From the NCBI GenBank assembly GCA_950097015.1, contig CATNEN010000007.1, positions 4,216,001 through 4,280,000 of the forward strand: 64,000 nt of DNA. Reading direction: 5' to 3'. The translations under genes were made by a program, and so were the position numbers. How positions within the stretch are numbered: position 1 is the stretch's first letter; the number at the start of each line of letters is the position of its first letter. Below the pieces are notes generated by a model, which saw only the letters and a program-made list of their open reading frames with translations, was not told the origin of the DNA and searched no databases. This document shows, piece by piece, positions 1 to 10,234 of the stretch. Origin of the DNA: Macrostomum hystrix (lineage: Eukaryota; Platyhelminthes; Macrostomidae).

Positions 1-42
1 TCAATACTAGCGAGACATATACTCCGTTCTTACTACAACATA

Positions 43-1346
43 TATGAGGGTCAGTCAAAAAGTAATGATAATACTGTTGTAATTCCTAAATATATGGTGC
101 ATCGAAGTGAAACTGGTTTCATTTGAAAAATAGTCTTTTCCTCTTTATTTAATAGAATTTTGGTCACTCTAGAATGATATATGTCTGCTTGGTGAAGCTC
201 TAAACACAGTATACCCCCTTCAGCCATGGAAAATTCAAAAATTGAAGCTCGCATCAATGCAAAGTTTCTAGTGAAACTTGGCTGGAAGCCAGCCGACATT
301 ATCGAGGCCTTCAAGAAGGTCTATGGTGATACTGCGCCATCTGATCCGACGCTTTACCGCTGGATTCAAGCCTTTAAGGAAGGCCGAGAATCCGTGGAAG
401 ATGCCCAGCGGTCTGGCAGGCCAACAACATCGAGCACAGAGGACAATGTGGCGGCTGTGCAGCAGCTGATTGATCAGGATTGCCGTGTGACTATCGATGA
501 GATAGCTGAGGTAGTGGGTATCTCTCATGGCAGTGCCCACTCGATTGTCACCATCAGCCTTGGTCTGAGCAAGCTGAGTGCCCGCTGGGTACTGCGGCTG
601 TTGCGGCCTGAACACCGGGTTCAGCGCACTGAATGTGCCATCAGCCTGCTGAACCGCCTGGACGCCAACTCCGAAGACTTCTACCAGCGATTGGTGACCG
701 GCGATGAAACATGGATATATCAGTACGATCCCGAGTCCAAAGTCCAGTCTAAGGAGTGGCTGCCACGTGGTTCAGCGGGTCCCAAGAAGTTCCGTGCCGA
801 GCGGTCAGCAGCGAAGGTCTTTGCGACTGTGTTCTGGGATGCTGACGGAGTTGTGATGGTTGACTTCCTAGAAAGCCAGAAAACCATCAACGCCATCTAC
901 TACGAGTCGCTTTTGCGAAAGCTCCGCACCGAACTGGCCAAAAAGCGACCTGGCAAGCTGCACCGTGGAGTGCTCTTCCACCACGACAATGCACCAGCCC
1001 ACACTTCTCGACTGTGCCGGGAGGCTCTGCGAGATTTCCGCTGGGAAATACTTCAGCATCCTCCGTACAGCCCTGATTTGGCTCCTTCAGACTTTTTTTT
1101 GTTTCCAAAGCTGAAGGAGGCGATCAAGGGAGTTCGACATGACAGCAAGGAGGCTGCCAAGAAGGCTACCGTACAGTGGCTTGCTGCGCAGCCTCCTGCC
1201 TTCTACATGAATGGCCTGGAGAGATGGCGACACCGCATGGAGAAGTGTCTGACCCTGGAGGGGGATTATGTAGAAAAGTAGATTTGTGCGTGAAGCTTGA
1301 AGCTCGTGACAATAATATTATCATTACTTTTTGACTGACCCTCGTA
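43..1346 (+). mobile_element. Complete mariner (Tc1/mariner) transposon
   Basis: The ends are inverted repeats of about 30 bp sharing GAGGGTCAGTCAAAAAGTAA. The left repeat starts at 43 and the right one ends at 1346. A TA dinucleotide lies outside each end (41-42 and 1347-1348), the target-site duplication expected for this superfamily. The 1.3-kb length is normal for mariner. The single open reading frame inside is intact, so the copy looks young and possibly active. The subfamily is not assigned. Confidence 0.95.
226..1281 (+). CDS. mariner transposase, DD34D type
   Basis: This 351-aa protein cuts and pastes its own element. The N-terminal half carries the paired helix-turn-helix DNA-binding region (about residues 1-115), with a GRP linker near 64-66 and a WVxRxL-like motif near 121. 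The catalytic domain has Asp160 (TGDETW), Asp254 (HHDNAPAHT) and Asp289 (SPDLAPSDFF). The spacing of the last two is 34 residues, the mariner signature. The ATG at 226 has a good context (agccATGG) and gives the normal length of about 345-350 aa. There is no frameshift or internal stop, unlike most genomic mariner copies. The gene is driven from within the element and is unrelated to its neighbours. Confidence 0.95.
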   Translation: MENSKIEARINAKFLVKLGWKPADIIEAFKKVYGDTAPSDPTLYRWIQAFKEGRESVEDAQRSGRPTTSSTEDNVAAVQQLIDQDCRVTIDEIAEVVGISHGSAHSIVTISLGLSKLSARWVLRLLRPEHRVQRTECAISLLNRLDANSEDFYQRLVTGDETWIYQYDPESKVQSKEWLPRGSAGPKKFRAERSAAKVFATVFWDADGVVMVDFLESQKTINAIYYESLLRKLRTELAKKRPGKLHRGVLFHHDNAPAHTSRLCREALRDFRWEILQHPPYSPDLAPSDFFLFPKLKEAIKGVRHDSKEAAKKATVQWLAAQPPAFYMNGLERWRHRMEKCLTLEGDYVEK

Positions 1347-1388
1347 TATAAATCATCAACCTCATCTCTATATTTCAATCAAGAAAAG

Positions 1389-1880
1389 TGTCCAACAGTT
1401 TTTAAAATGTGTCTAACAGTTTTTTAATATTTTTAACAGTTTTCTAAATGTGTTAAACAGTTTTCTAAATGTATTTAACAGGTTTCTAGATGTGTTAAAC
1501 AGGTTTCTAGATGTGTTTAACAGGTTTCTAGATGTGTTTCACAGGTTTCTAAATGTGTTTAACAGTTTTCTGAATGAGTCTAATGGGTTTCTAAATTTGT
1601 TTAATATAGTTATGTAAATGTGTTTAACAGTTTTCTAAAAGTGTTTGACAGGTTTCTAAAAGTGTTTTAGCAGTTTTCAAAATTTGGTTAACAGTTTTCT
1701 AAGTGTGTTTAATAGTTTTCTAAATGTGTTACACAGGTTTCTAAATGTGTTTATCAGTTTTCTAAATGTGTTAAACAGTTTTCTAAATGTGTTAAATAGA
1801 TTTTTAAGGTGTAAATAGTTTTTGTAAATGTGTCCAAGAGTTTTCTAATGTGTTAAACAGTTTTTTAAATGTGTTTAATA
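1389..1880. repeat. Minisatellite, ~21-bp unit, diverged
   Basis: Imperfect tandem copies of a unit like GTGTTTAACAGTTTTCTAAA begin about 40 bp after the mariner element. Unit length varies between 20 and 22 bp and copies differ at many positions, so the array is old compared with others in the window. Confidence 0.85.
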
Positions 1881-1973
1881 ATTTTCCAAATGATCCCAAA
1901 AGTTTCCCCACTTTTGTAAATGCGTCTAAAAATTTTTTAATTCATTTATTGGTTAAAAATTGTTATTTGATGC

Positions 1974-2183
1974 TGGGGGAAATTAGTTCTCTGCTGCAGG
2001 GGGGAATTAGTTCTCTGCTGCTGGGGGGGGGGTTATTTCTCTGCTGCTGGGCAGAATTAGTTCTCTGCTGCTGAGGGGGGAATTAGTTCTCTGCTGCTGG
2101 GGGGGGAATTAGTTCTCTGCTGCTAGGGGCGGAATTAGTTCTTTGCTGCTGGGGGGAATTAGTTCTCTGTTGCTGGGGGGACC
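1974..2183. repeat. Minisatellite, ~24-bp unit
   Basis: About eight copies of a unit containing GGAATTAGTTCTCTGCTGCT, separated by G-runs of varying length (4-9 G). The variable G-runs suggest slippage. Confidence 0.85.
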
Positions 2184-2235
2184 TTAGTGCATTAGCTGAG
2201 TTGTATCAAACATAAATAAAAATAATAATAATTGA

Positions 2236-2520
2236 TTACACCTGCCCCAATTGGGTCAGATGTGCAGCTGACAGCACAGCCACAGCTAATGCCCAGCGCA
2301 TCTGAAGGCTGCGTACAGCTGTTCAGTCCATGGACTGGGGGGACGTCACACCCACCTTCAATTATCCCAGCTGATGCTGGTACCCATTTAACAGCTGGGT
2401 GAACTGAAGCAATGCAGAGTTAAGTGTCTTGCTAAAGGATGCAAATTGTTCCAGTGGAGTCGGGATCAAACCCCAACCTTCAAGTCGTGAGTCCGACGCC
2501 CTAACCACTAGGCTACAACC
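2236..2520 (-). mobile_element. tRNA-derived SINE, copy 1
   Basis: Read on the minus strand, the element starts near 2520 with a tRNA-like head. It has an A box (TAGCCTAGTGG) and a B box (GGTTTGATCCC), followed by a body shared with the copies at 5921-6172 and 12988-13285. The body includes a stretch around GACTGAACAG and ends in a short A/T-rich simple tail near 2220. RNA polymerase III would read it leftwards. It is a dispersed repeat, not a functional tRNA gene. Confidence 0.85.
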
Positions 2521-2990
2521 TCTACAACCTTAAACATAAGTTACTTGTGTAATTTTGCCCCAATGGGGCTCTTGGTGTACAGACTGGATGTCTTAGAATG
2601 TATTCAAGCTTAGACTGACTATTTTTGTATTTAATGAGAATTCAAATTCTCTTTGATTTGCAATCAGGGAAATTAATACTGACAAAATGAGTTTACATTT
2701 TTGTTTGCTTTCAGGTGTGTTTTGTCCCTATGCATTGCACAAGATTTTTTGTCTGAACAGTAGTGCCCCCCAAGGCTTAGTGTGCTAGTTTTAACTACTA
2801 AACTCATGTCCACAGACACTTTTTTAGTGAAGCAAGTAGTTACAAATGTAATATTCTAATTTAAATATATGCAACACTTAGACATATGATTTGGTTGACT
2901 AGCACAGAGCTGCAGCAGAGGTGCATTTGCAGATTAAGGATGTACGGAAGTTTCCATAGTTGCAATTTGCAACTTGCGCTGACTATTTTG

Positions 2991-3966
2991 GGGTGCCAGT
3001 CAATTCGGCGACAGGTTAATTCGGCGACAACCAATTAGGCGACAAGTCAGTTCGGCGACAACCAATTCGGCGACAAGTATAGATTAAAAACTGAAAAAGC
3101 CCTTTCGAAAACTACCTGCTTGCTACACAAGATAGAAATAAATAAAGTAAAACAAATTCGTGGGTTTATTCCCATTTTTGCTTTATTTGTGCGGAAGTGT
3201 GTGCGGAAAAATTCACATTCTTTGAAGTTTAGCCATTCTTTGAATGGCTAAATGTACATTGTTTACAATTTTACGACGCTTTCACTACGCTTTCACTAAT
3301 TTTGGATGACACAATGATTTAAATTAACGAATCATTTCTTTGAGTCTCTACTATTAAGTAGAGTATATTGGAACACAGGTTATTTTTTCGTGCATGTATC
3401 TGATAATAAGGCTAGTGATAGTGTACAGACCGTACATGTTGAGCTTGCACATTTTAACAGCTTTTTATCGTACAGTAGTACTATTTACATACATATGGTA
3501 TGTAAGCTCTCGATGAGGCTCTCGATGTTTTTATGCGTTTTTACTTTTGCGTGATGACAAATACATCTCGAATTGCTCGCTCACAAAAATAATTTATGCG
3601 TCGATCCGTTTGTATGTATAGTCTAAGTGAAAACAAGGACTACTCAAGTAACGTATATATAACGTATATATATAACGTTAAGTAGTCCTTGAGTGAAAAC
3701 AGGAGCTCGGAAAGGAGCATTACTTTTTACCTAATTACAACGACACTCAGTCCGACGAGATTGGAGAATAATTATACCCAAATTATAGTAATACTCAAAC
3801 AAAAACGAATAAATTTCCAGAGAATTAGTCACTGATACAAGTGACAATCAAAATAATTTCTTGCAGAACACTACTATTCGCAGTCGCCGAATTGACTGTC
3901 GCCGAATTGACTTGTCGCCGAATTGGTTGTAGCCGAGTTGGACTGTCGCCGAATTAACTGGAAGCC
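2991..3966. mobile_element. Non-autonomous DNA transposon with 8-bp target duplication
   Basis: Inverted terminal repeats share CCAGTYAATTCGGCGAC near each end. Inside them the word TTGTCGCCGAATTG and its complement recur several times, giving subterminal repeat clusters at 2996-3080 and 3885-3960. The 8-bp word CTATTTTG flanks the element on both sides (2983-2990 and 3967-3974). No transposase is encoded in the 976 bp. An 8-bp duplication fits hAT, P or Merlin-like elements, but the superfamily is not settled. Confidence 0.85.
3635..3690. repeat. Inverted repeat (hairpin) inside the DNA transposon
   Basis: AAGGACTACT at 3635-3644 is matched by its reverse complement at 3681-3690. A TA-rich loop between them contains repeated AACGTATATA. 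It sits in the interior of the 2991-3966 element. Confidence 0.75.
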
Positions 3967-3974
3967 CTATTTTG

Positions 3975-5660
3975 TTCACTAATGTTTCGTTCTAACTTTG
4001 GATTATAACATGCAAAAAGTGGGCATGTACATTGGTGTATAACATGTTAGAAGTTGTGTTAATGCTAAAATTTGGCATGTACATCAGTTTATAACATGTT
4101 AGATCATTAGATGTTGCGTTAATACCTACTTTAACCTTGAAGTAATCCTAATAGAAAGCCCCTTACTAGCAGTGTAGCAATAAGAAAAATACCTGCTTTT
4201 TAACTAGCTATTTGTATAGACTATAGTTTAGTTAGGCTAGCTATAGGTAATATTAACAATTTGTATAGCTCGCTAGCAATATAAATATAATTTCTTGTTA
4301 TTTCTTTAATTATTTCTTGGAGTAAACATTTTACACGCCACATCGAACATGTTATAGATCGATGCAAATGCGTCCTTTTGCATGTTATATCGCGATGTTA
4401 GAACGAAAAAGATCCATGAATTTTGTTCAAAAACTCCCCCATTTAAATTTTTCGTGTTGATTAGTATAACACACTTGCAGACTGAACTTTTAACAAACAA
4501 ATTTATTGATTTCCTAATTGAGTTAAGATTGCAAAAAAGTTTTTTAGAATTATATATATATAATAGATGCCACATCCTTAACTTTTGTTTGGTTAGGTTA
4601 TTATACGATTTTTATTTTTTCTTAGATATCTATTCACGACTATATATAGCTTTCTATCATCTAAATCACATATATGTGTATTTAAATGCAAATGGTATGA
4701 TTTTATCATTATAATCTTTCGCAAAATTTTAATTTGTCACAGATTGATTTATATTATAATCCTGCAAATACAATACCTGGATTGGCTTAACAGGCTGCTT
4801 GCCTGCACCAAAATATTTGGTGCTTTTGTACTATTACAACTACACACTTGTTTTCTGCATGCATTCAAATACATTAGTCATAACTTGCATGCATTCTGCA
4901 TACAATAACAAGTTTAATATTTATTTAATTTAAAATTAAAAAATGTAACAAATGGGTAAAATTTAGAACTGCTATTATTATTTAGTAGCTTATGAGTTAT
5001 GACTATATATGTATCTATGGAGGAAGTGCTTAGTTGTATTTGTACACTTGTACATATTCAGTTATATATGTATGTTCATTCCTTGCTCACCTCTTGCAAA
5101 CCAGCCTACCTATCATATTTTTATATTGAATGAATAATAATGTTAACTCTCATTAAGAATCATTATGCAATGATAAGTGAGAAAGTATCTAATTTATTGA
5201 TTAGCATAAAGGGGGTTTGACAATGTTTGCAATGTATGATGAGAAGGTAATATTTTATAAATAAAGTAAACTGTGATGGGGAAATTTTGTCATATAAGCT
5301 TTCAATGCCATATTATTTATTTGCCAGGTTAGCTAGCCTAAGTTAGATGTTTGCATTACATATTTATAATAAATAATTTTGTTATCTTCTCAGAACTTGA
5401 ACTAATAAACTAACTATTATCTAGGCATAGCTATTATTGGTTAGAACTTTTTAGTAGTGATAATTGTTTATGATTATTAATGATATTTTTCCTAGTCACT
5501 ACAGAGTGACATGCTTTCTTTATACTTGTTACAACCCTAAAACCTTTGGATTTAAATATTACTATTAGCATTGTATAATTATTTTCACTCACTCATGGAG
5601 CCAGTTATTAAAAGTGAATTAAACAAACCTAATTACAGTTAGAAAATAGCCATTGTGTTT
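3975..5660. other. AT-rich intergenic stretch, no gene seen
   Basis: No coding exon is recognised here. The only structure seen is a pair of direct repeats near 4010-4125 built around GGCATGTACAT and TATAACATGTTAGA. Open frames at 4306-4714 are low-complexity and AT-driven. The stretch should hold the promoter or any leader exon of the downstream kinase gene, but no clear core promoter could be picked out. Confidence 0.6.
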
Positions 5661-5671
5661 AGAAAAACATA

Positions 5672-8600
5672 ATGAATGATTTGGTTCTCATTGGCTATTC
5701 AGACTTGGAGTTTTATGAATTGCTTGGGCGTGGCGCCAAAGGAAGTGTCTATAGGGCCAAGTGGATCAGTGCCGATCGCATTGTGGCTGTCAAAAGGCTG
5801 CTGGATCTGGACTTGACTGAGGTGAGTTTTGGGCATCATTCAGCTTAGCTCTTATAATTCCATTCTTGTTTTGCTTTTTCTTCTTGTCCATGTAAATAGA
5901 TAACTAAAAAACTAAAAAAAACAATTGCACAGCTGTGGCACACCTTGCAAAGACTGTACAGCTGTTCAGTCCATGGACTGGAGGGGCCGCTACACTGAGC
6001 CAGACTTCTACCCGAGCTGATGCTGGTAGCCTGGTGCCTATTCTAAAACTGAGTGAACTGAAGCACTAGAAAATTAATTGACTTGCTCAAGGACACGAAT
6101 AATTATTTAGGAGTGAGAACGAACCCCCAACCTCTCGGTCAAAAGTCTGAAGCTTTTTGGGCTACAACTACAAGCTGCAAGTCAAGTCATTTTTAGGTCC
6201 CTCAGGTCACCAATGTCCCTCCTAAGTTCGATTCCACGGCGAGGCTACATTTTTTTGGGGCGCAGCCGTGGGGAGAAAGCTTGGGGGGCTTGTCTTGCAA
6301 ATTACGCCCTTGAGGGCCAACCCCAACTCACAGTGAGTGTACACTGCCTGATGATGAGAAAGTCAGCGCATATGTACACACCTGTGCTCAGGAGTCAGAG
6401 AAATGGGCAGAATTGCCTCCATGCTGGCTGTAGGTCTATTGTCAGCAAATCATATACCATTTCACACTGCCCTCCTGCAAATATTTATTCGCCCAAACTC
6501 AACGAATCGTTGCTTCTCAGGCTCGCATCCTGAGCCAAGTGAAGCACAAGAATGTTATCAGCTTTATTGGCGCCGTTTCGGAGCGGCCGAACTACTGTGT
6601 GGTTTCTGAGCTGGCCGACCTTGGCTGCCTGTTTGACTATCTGCACGATCCGGAGAAGCGGCTGGACTTCGCTGGCATACTGGCTTGGGCCAAGTGAGAC
6701 TTTCTCACCCGTCTTCTGAATTTCTTATCTTATTCACTTGCATCTGTTTTAGTCTATTCTGTGTTTAGAGGAAATATTTTAGACCAGCGGGTTGAAGCAG
6801 GGATCGGCATCCTACGGCGCGCGGGCCAGATGCAGCCCTCGAAGCTCATCTTGTCTCATCTCTCCCTTGCCTCATCTCTCCCTTGCCTCATCTCTCCCTT
6901 GCCTCATCTCTCCCTTGCCTCATCTCTCCCTTGCCTCATCTTTCCCATGCCTCATCTCTCCCTTGCCTCATCTCTCCCTTGCCTCATCTCTCCCTTGCCT
7001 CATCTCTCCCTTGCCTCATCTTTCCCATGCCTCATCTCTCCCTTGCCTCATCTCTCCCTTGCCTCAACTCTCCCTTGCCTCAACTCTCCCTTGCCTCATC
7101 TCTACCTTGCCTCATCTCTCCTCAGTCTCATCTCTCCCGTCTCATCTGTCCCTTGCCTCATCTCTCCCCTGTCTTTTCTCTCCCGTGTGTCATCTCTGAC
7201 AATGCCTTAGCCAATAGAATTTAACAGACAAATGTTCTAAGATGGAGAAGTCTCCAGCCTTGGTCCGCCCGCCCGCCCGCCAGGCAGATCGCCAGCGGCA
7301 TGAAGTACCTGCACGAGGAGGCGCCAGTCAGCATTATCCACCGCGATCTAAAATCCAAGAACATTGTCATCAGCTCGGCTGGGCGGCAGTGCAAAATCTG
7401 CGACTTTGGCAGTTCGAAAACTGTCGTAGTCAGCGATAGTCACGTGACCCTGGCCGGCACCCCGGCCTGGATGGCCGTTGAGCTGATGATCGCTGACAAG
7501 CCGGCTACAAAGTACTGCGACAGCTGGAGCTACGGCGTAGTGCTGTGGGAGCTGCTGACTCGCGAGTTGCCATTCCGCGGCCTGGAGCCGATGCAGATCA
7601 TGTACGTTGTGGTGAAGGATGGCGAGCGGCTGCCCATCCCGGCCAGCTGTCCTGCCGAGCTGGCCAACTTGATGCGCAGCTGCTGGGCCGTTGAGCCGTT
7701 TAGCAGGCCGACTTGCGGCGAGGTGCTGAAGCGACTGCGCCAGTTCGACGGAGACAACAGCCTGCAGTCGGCCACCGCGGAGTTCCTGCAGCAGCGCCGG
7801 GCCTGGCAGGAGGAGATCCAGTCGGCGCTGGGCCAGATGCAGCGCCTGGAGTCTCAGCTGATCGAGGCCCGACTGAGAAACTGCCTGGCCAATCAGCGCA
7901 GCCAGGCCGTTAACAACCTCAGGATTCTGCGGCTCGAGGTGCGGCTGGGATTCCTGGGAGAACAGATAAGGGATTTGGGTCAGAGATGGGACTCAGGTCA
8001 GAGATGGGACTCAGGTCAGAGATGGGACTCAGGTCAGTGATGGTACTCAGGTCAGTGATGGGACTCAGGTCAGTGATGGTACTCAGGTCAGTGATGGGAC
8101 TCAGGTCAGAGATGGGACTCAGGTCAGTGATGGGACTCAGGTCAGAGATGGGACTCAGGTCAGTTGGGACTCAGGTCAGTTGGGACTCAGGTCAGTGATG
8201 GGACTCAGGTCAGAGATGGGACTCAGGTCAGTTGGGACTCAGGTCAGTTGGGACTCAGGTCAGTGATGGGACTCAGGTCAGAGATGGGACACGGATCAGA
8301 TCGCAAGCATCAAATCCCTCAGCAATACGACGTGAACGCCTGGCGTGAAATCGACGTCTCCCTCTGGCTGCGGCATCACACATCGGCCGCCGCGCCCGAC
8401 CTCAGCCCGTGTTGCCTAGCCGGCTACGCGGAGCTGCTCATGCAGCACAACATCACCGGCGAGCGCTTCCTTCGCCTGGTTGACCACGACCTGCAGCAAA
8501 TGGGCGTGGCCACCGCTAGCCACCGGGCCAGCCTTCTCCGTCTGGTTGGCCAGCTTCAGAAGCACAACTACAACTACAGGCAGTACCCGCCGCTGAGCCT

Positions 8601-10164
8601 CACCGCCGCTCTGACCGCCACCACCACCGCGTCTCCAGCCAGTCCGGTGGTTGCCAGGTCCGCCGCAGCTGCCTCCGCGTCAGCACTCGCCTCGCCGTCG
8701 GTGTCAGTGGTCTCGGCTGCAGCGGCAGCCGCCTTCCGACCCGTGAGCAGCCCGTGGGAAGTCAGGAGTACTTAAACATCCATGGGATGACTATCTCCCA
8801 AAGTAGTCAGAGATCTTTGGGGTTTATCTTCCTGTGTACTCAGAAATCTATGGGATCTTATCTTCCTGTGTACTCAGAAATCTATGGGATCTTATCTTCC
8901 TGTGTACTCAGAAATCAATGGGATCTAATCTTACTGTGTACTCAGAAATCTATGGGATCTTATATTCTATCTGTGGGATCAATCATATTTTAGTGTACTG
9001 AAAGATCTACGGGATAAGTATCCGCGAGGGTACTTAGCTACGATAAGAGGTGTATCCTCCAATTCACTGATTTTGCACCTGTCGCCCAACTCTGTCAGGT
9101 GCGCCTTTCCTTCATTGTCAACCGACTAAGCCGGCCCGACGGCTCCTGGAAGCTCTGTGTGGAGATCGAACCGTCGACCGTCCTAGACGAGGACACTGGG
9201 GAGAACTCGTTCGAGGCGTCCTGCCAGCCCGCTGTGTCCGTGGACATCGATTCAGTCTCGGCTCTGGTTTATCGAAAACCGACCGCAAACGAGTTCGGCC
9301 ACTTCTCGGGTCTCAGTTACGGCGAGGTCGACGGCGAGATCAACGGAGATTTTCCAGCCGACGAGTCGGCGATGGTCGGCGTCGGCTACAGCTACGTCAT
9401 GGCCGACTGGCTGGGCGCCGACAGCCGCGACCGGCCAGCCAGGCTGCGAGTTCAACTGCAGGTTGGGACTTTTGGTACCTTAAAGTTGAGGCTAAACACT
9501 CAACTTACTCATAGAAACCGCCTCCCACCAGGCCTATCCGCCCGAGCTGGACATTTCCCTGACCCCCTGGACTGTCCCCGACGACGCCAATCACCGCGCC
9601 GGAGTCTGCCAGCTGGTCACTCGCCAGGTGCAGGTCCGACAGCCGACTGGCCCGCCCGGACTGTCAGACGAGGATCTGCACTATCACACGGCCGGCGGCA
9701 GCGGCGGCGAAGGCTTCGATGCCAACTCGGCGCCCAAGATTGCTCACCACGTTGTGCCGGTGTCGGCGCCGGCAACCCCGTCGGCGGCGTCGGCCTCTGG
9801 CGTCGACCATCGGCCGACATTTGCCGACATGGTCAAGAGGGCCGGAGCCGCAGCGCCTGCTGCCGCCGCCGCAGCCGCTCCTTCAACTCAAACTGCCGCC
9901 GCTTCCAGTTCAAACGGCGCCTACGGTGGCAGAGGCCGCGGCGGTGGCGCCACCGTCGGTGGTGCCGGCGGCTATCGACGCTGCGAAAGCTCGGACTACA
10001 ACAGCTACCGGCCCAGGCGCTACCAGCAGCACCCGCCGCACTTCTCTGCTTCCGGAGCACCCAGGCATCGGCGACTTAGCGACATTGTTGGCAGGGGAGG
10101 CGGTAACAGCGGCGGCGACAGCGCGCCTCGCATTCGGCGAAGTGTGACTCAAGGGTTTTCTTAA
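5672..10164 (+). CDS. MAP3K20: MAP3K20/ZAK-like mixed-lineage kinase with SAM domain
   Basis: This is a MAP3K of the ZAK (MLTK) family; in animals ZAK senses ribosome collisions and activates p38 and JNK. Proposed exons are 5672-5821, 6521-6693, 7284-7938, 8323-8742, 9099-9461 and 9532-10164. Phases agree throughout and give 797 aa, close to the roughly 800 aa of vertebrate ZAK-alpha. The kinase domain (about 10-270) has a glycine loop GRGAKGSVY, Lys41 in VAVK, alpha-C Glu50, HRDLKSKN (Asp129) and DFG (148-150). The APE motif reads AVE (172-174). A coiled coil (about 280-326), SAM domain (about 333-400), the ZAK-specific region and a Gly/Ala/Arg-rich tail follow. The exon 3 donor (7938 or within the following repeat) and exon 4 donor (8742 or 8760) are uncertain. 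An acceptor-like AG lies 9 nt before the ATG. Confidence 0.87.
5921..6172 (-). mobile_element. tRNA-derived SINE, copy 2, in ZAK intron 1
   Basis: A diverged copy of the family at 2236-2520 and 12988-13285. It shares the body word CTGTTCAGTCCATGGACTGG and a decayed tRNA-like head ending near 6172. It is inserted antisense to the host gene. Confidence 0.75.
6844..7180. repeat. Minisatellite, 16-bp unit, ZAK intron 2
   Basis: About 20 copies of CTCATCTCTCCCTTGC. On the gene's sense strand the unit is pyrimidine-rich and contains no AG dinucleotide. The array ends about 100 bp before the exon 3 acceptor at 7284. Confidence 0.95.
7973..8285. repeat. Minisatellite, 18/16-bp units, ZAK intron 3
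   Basis: Units read GGGACTCAGGTCAGAGAT or GGGACTCAGGTCAGTGAT, with shorter 16-bp forms. Every unit contains CAG|GTCAG, close to a consensus 5' splice donor. The array begins about 35 bp after the proposed exon 3 donor. Some units carry an in-frame TGA, which argues that the array is intronic even though the first units stay open. Confidence 0.9.
8785..8965. repeat. Minisatellite, 34-bp unit, ZAK intron 4
   Basis: About five copies of a 34-bp unit containing CTTCCTGTGTACTCAGAAAT and ATGGGATCTTAT. Each unit has a pyrimidine stretch followed by CAG, resembling a 3' splice acceptor. Confidence 0.85.
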
Positions 10165-10234
10165 AGAAAAAACTGCTTTTGGAGCAGCCGAATTTCTGTG
10201 ACAGCTGGCAAGTTATGTGGCAACTAGATAGCTA

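Noticed and set aside
4306-4714. Opposed open frames of 89 and 110 aa.
   Set aside because: AT-rich low-complexity sequence without homology or splice support.
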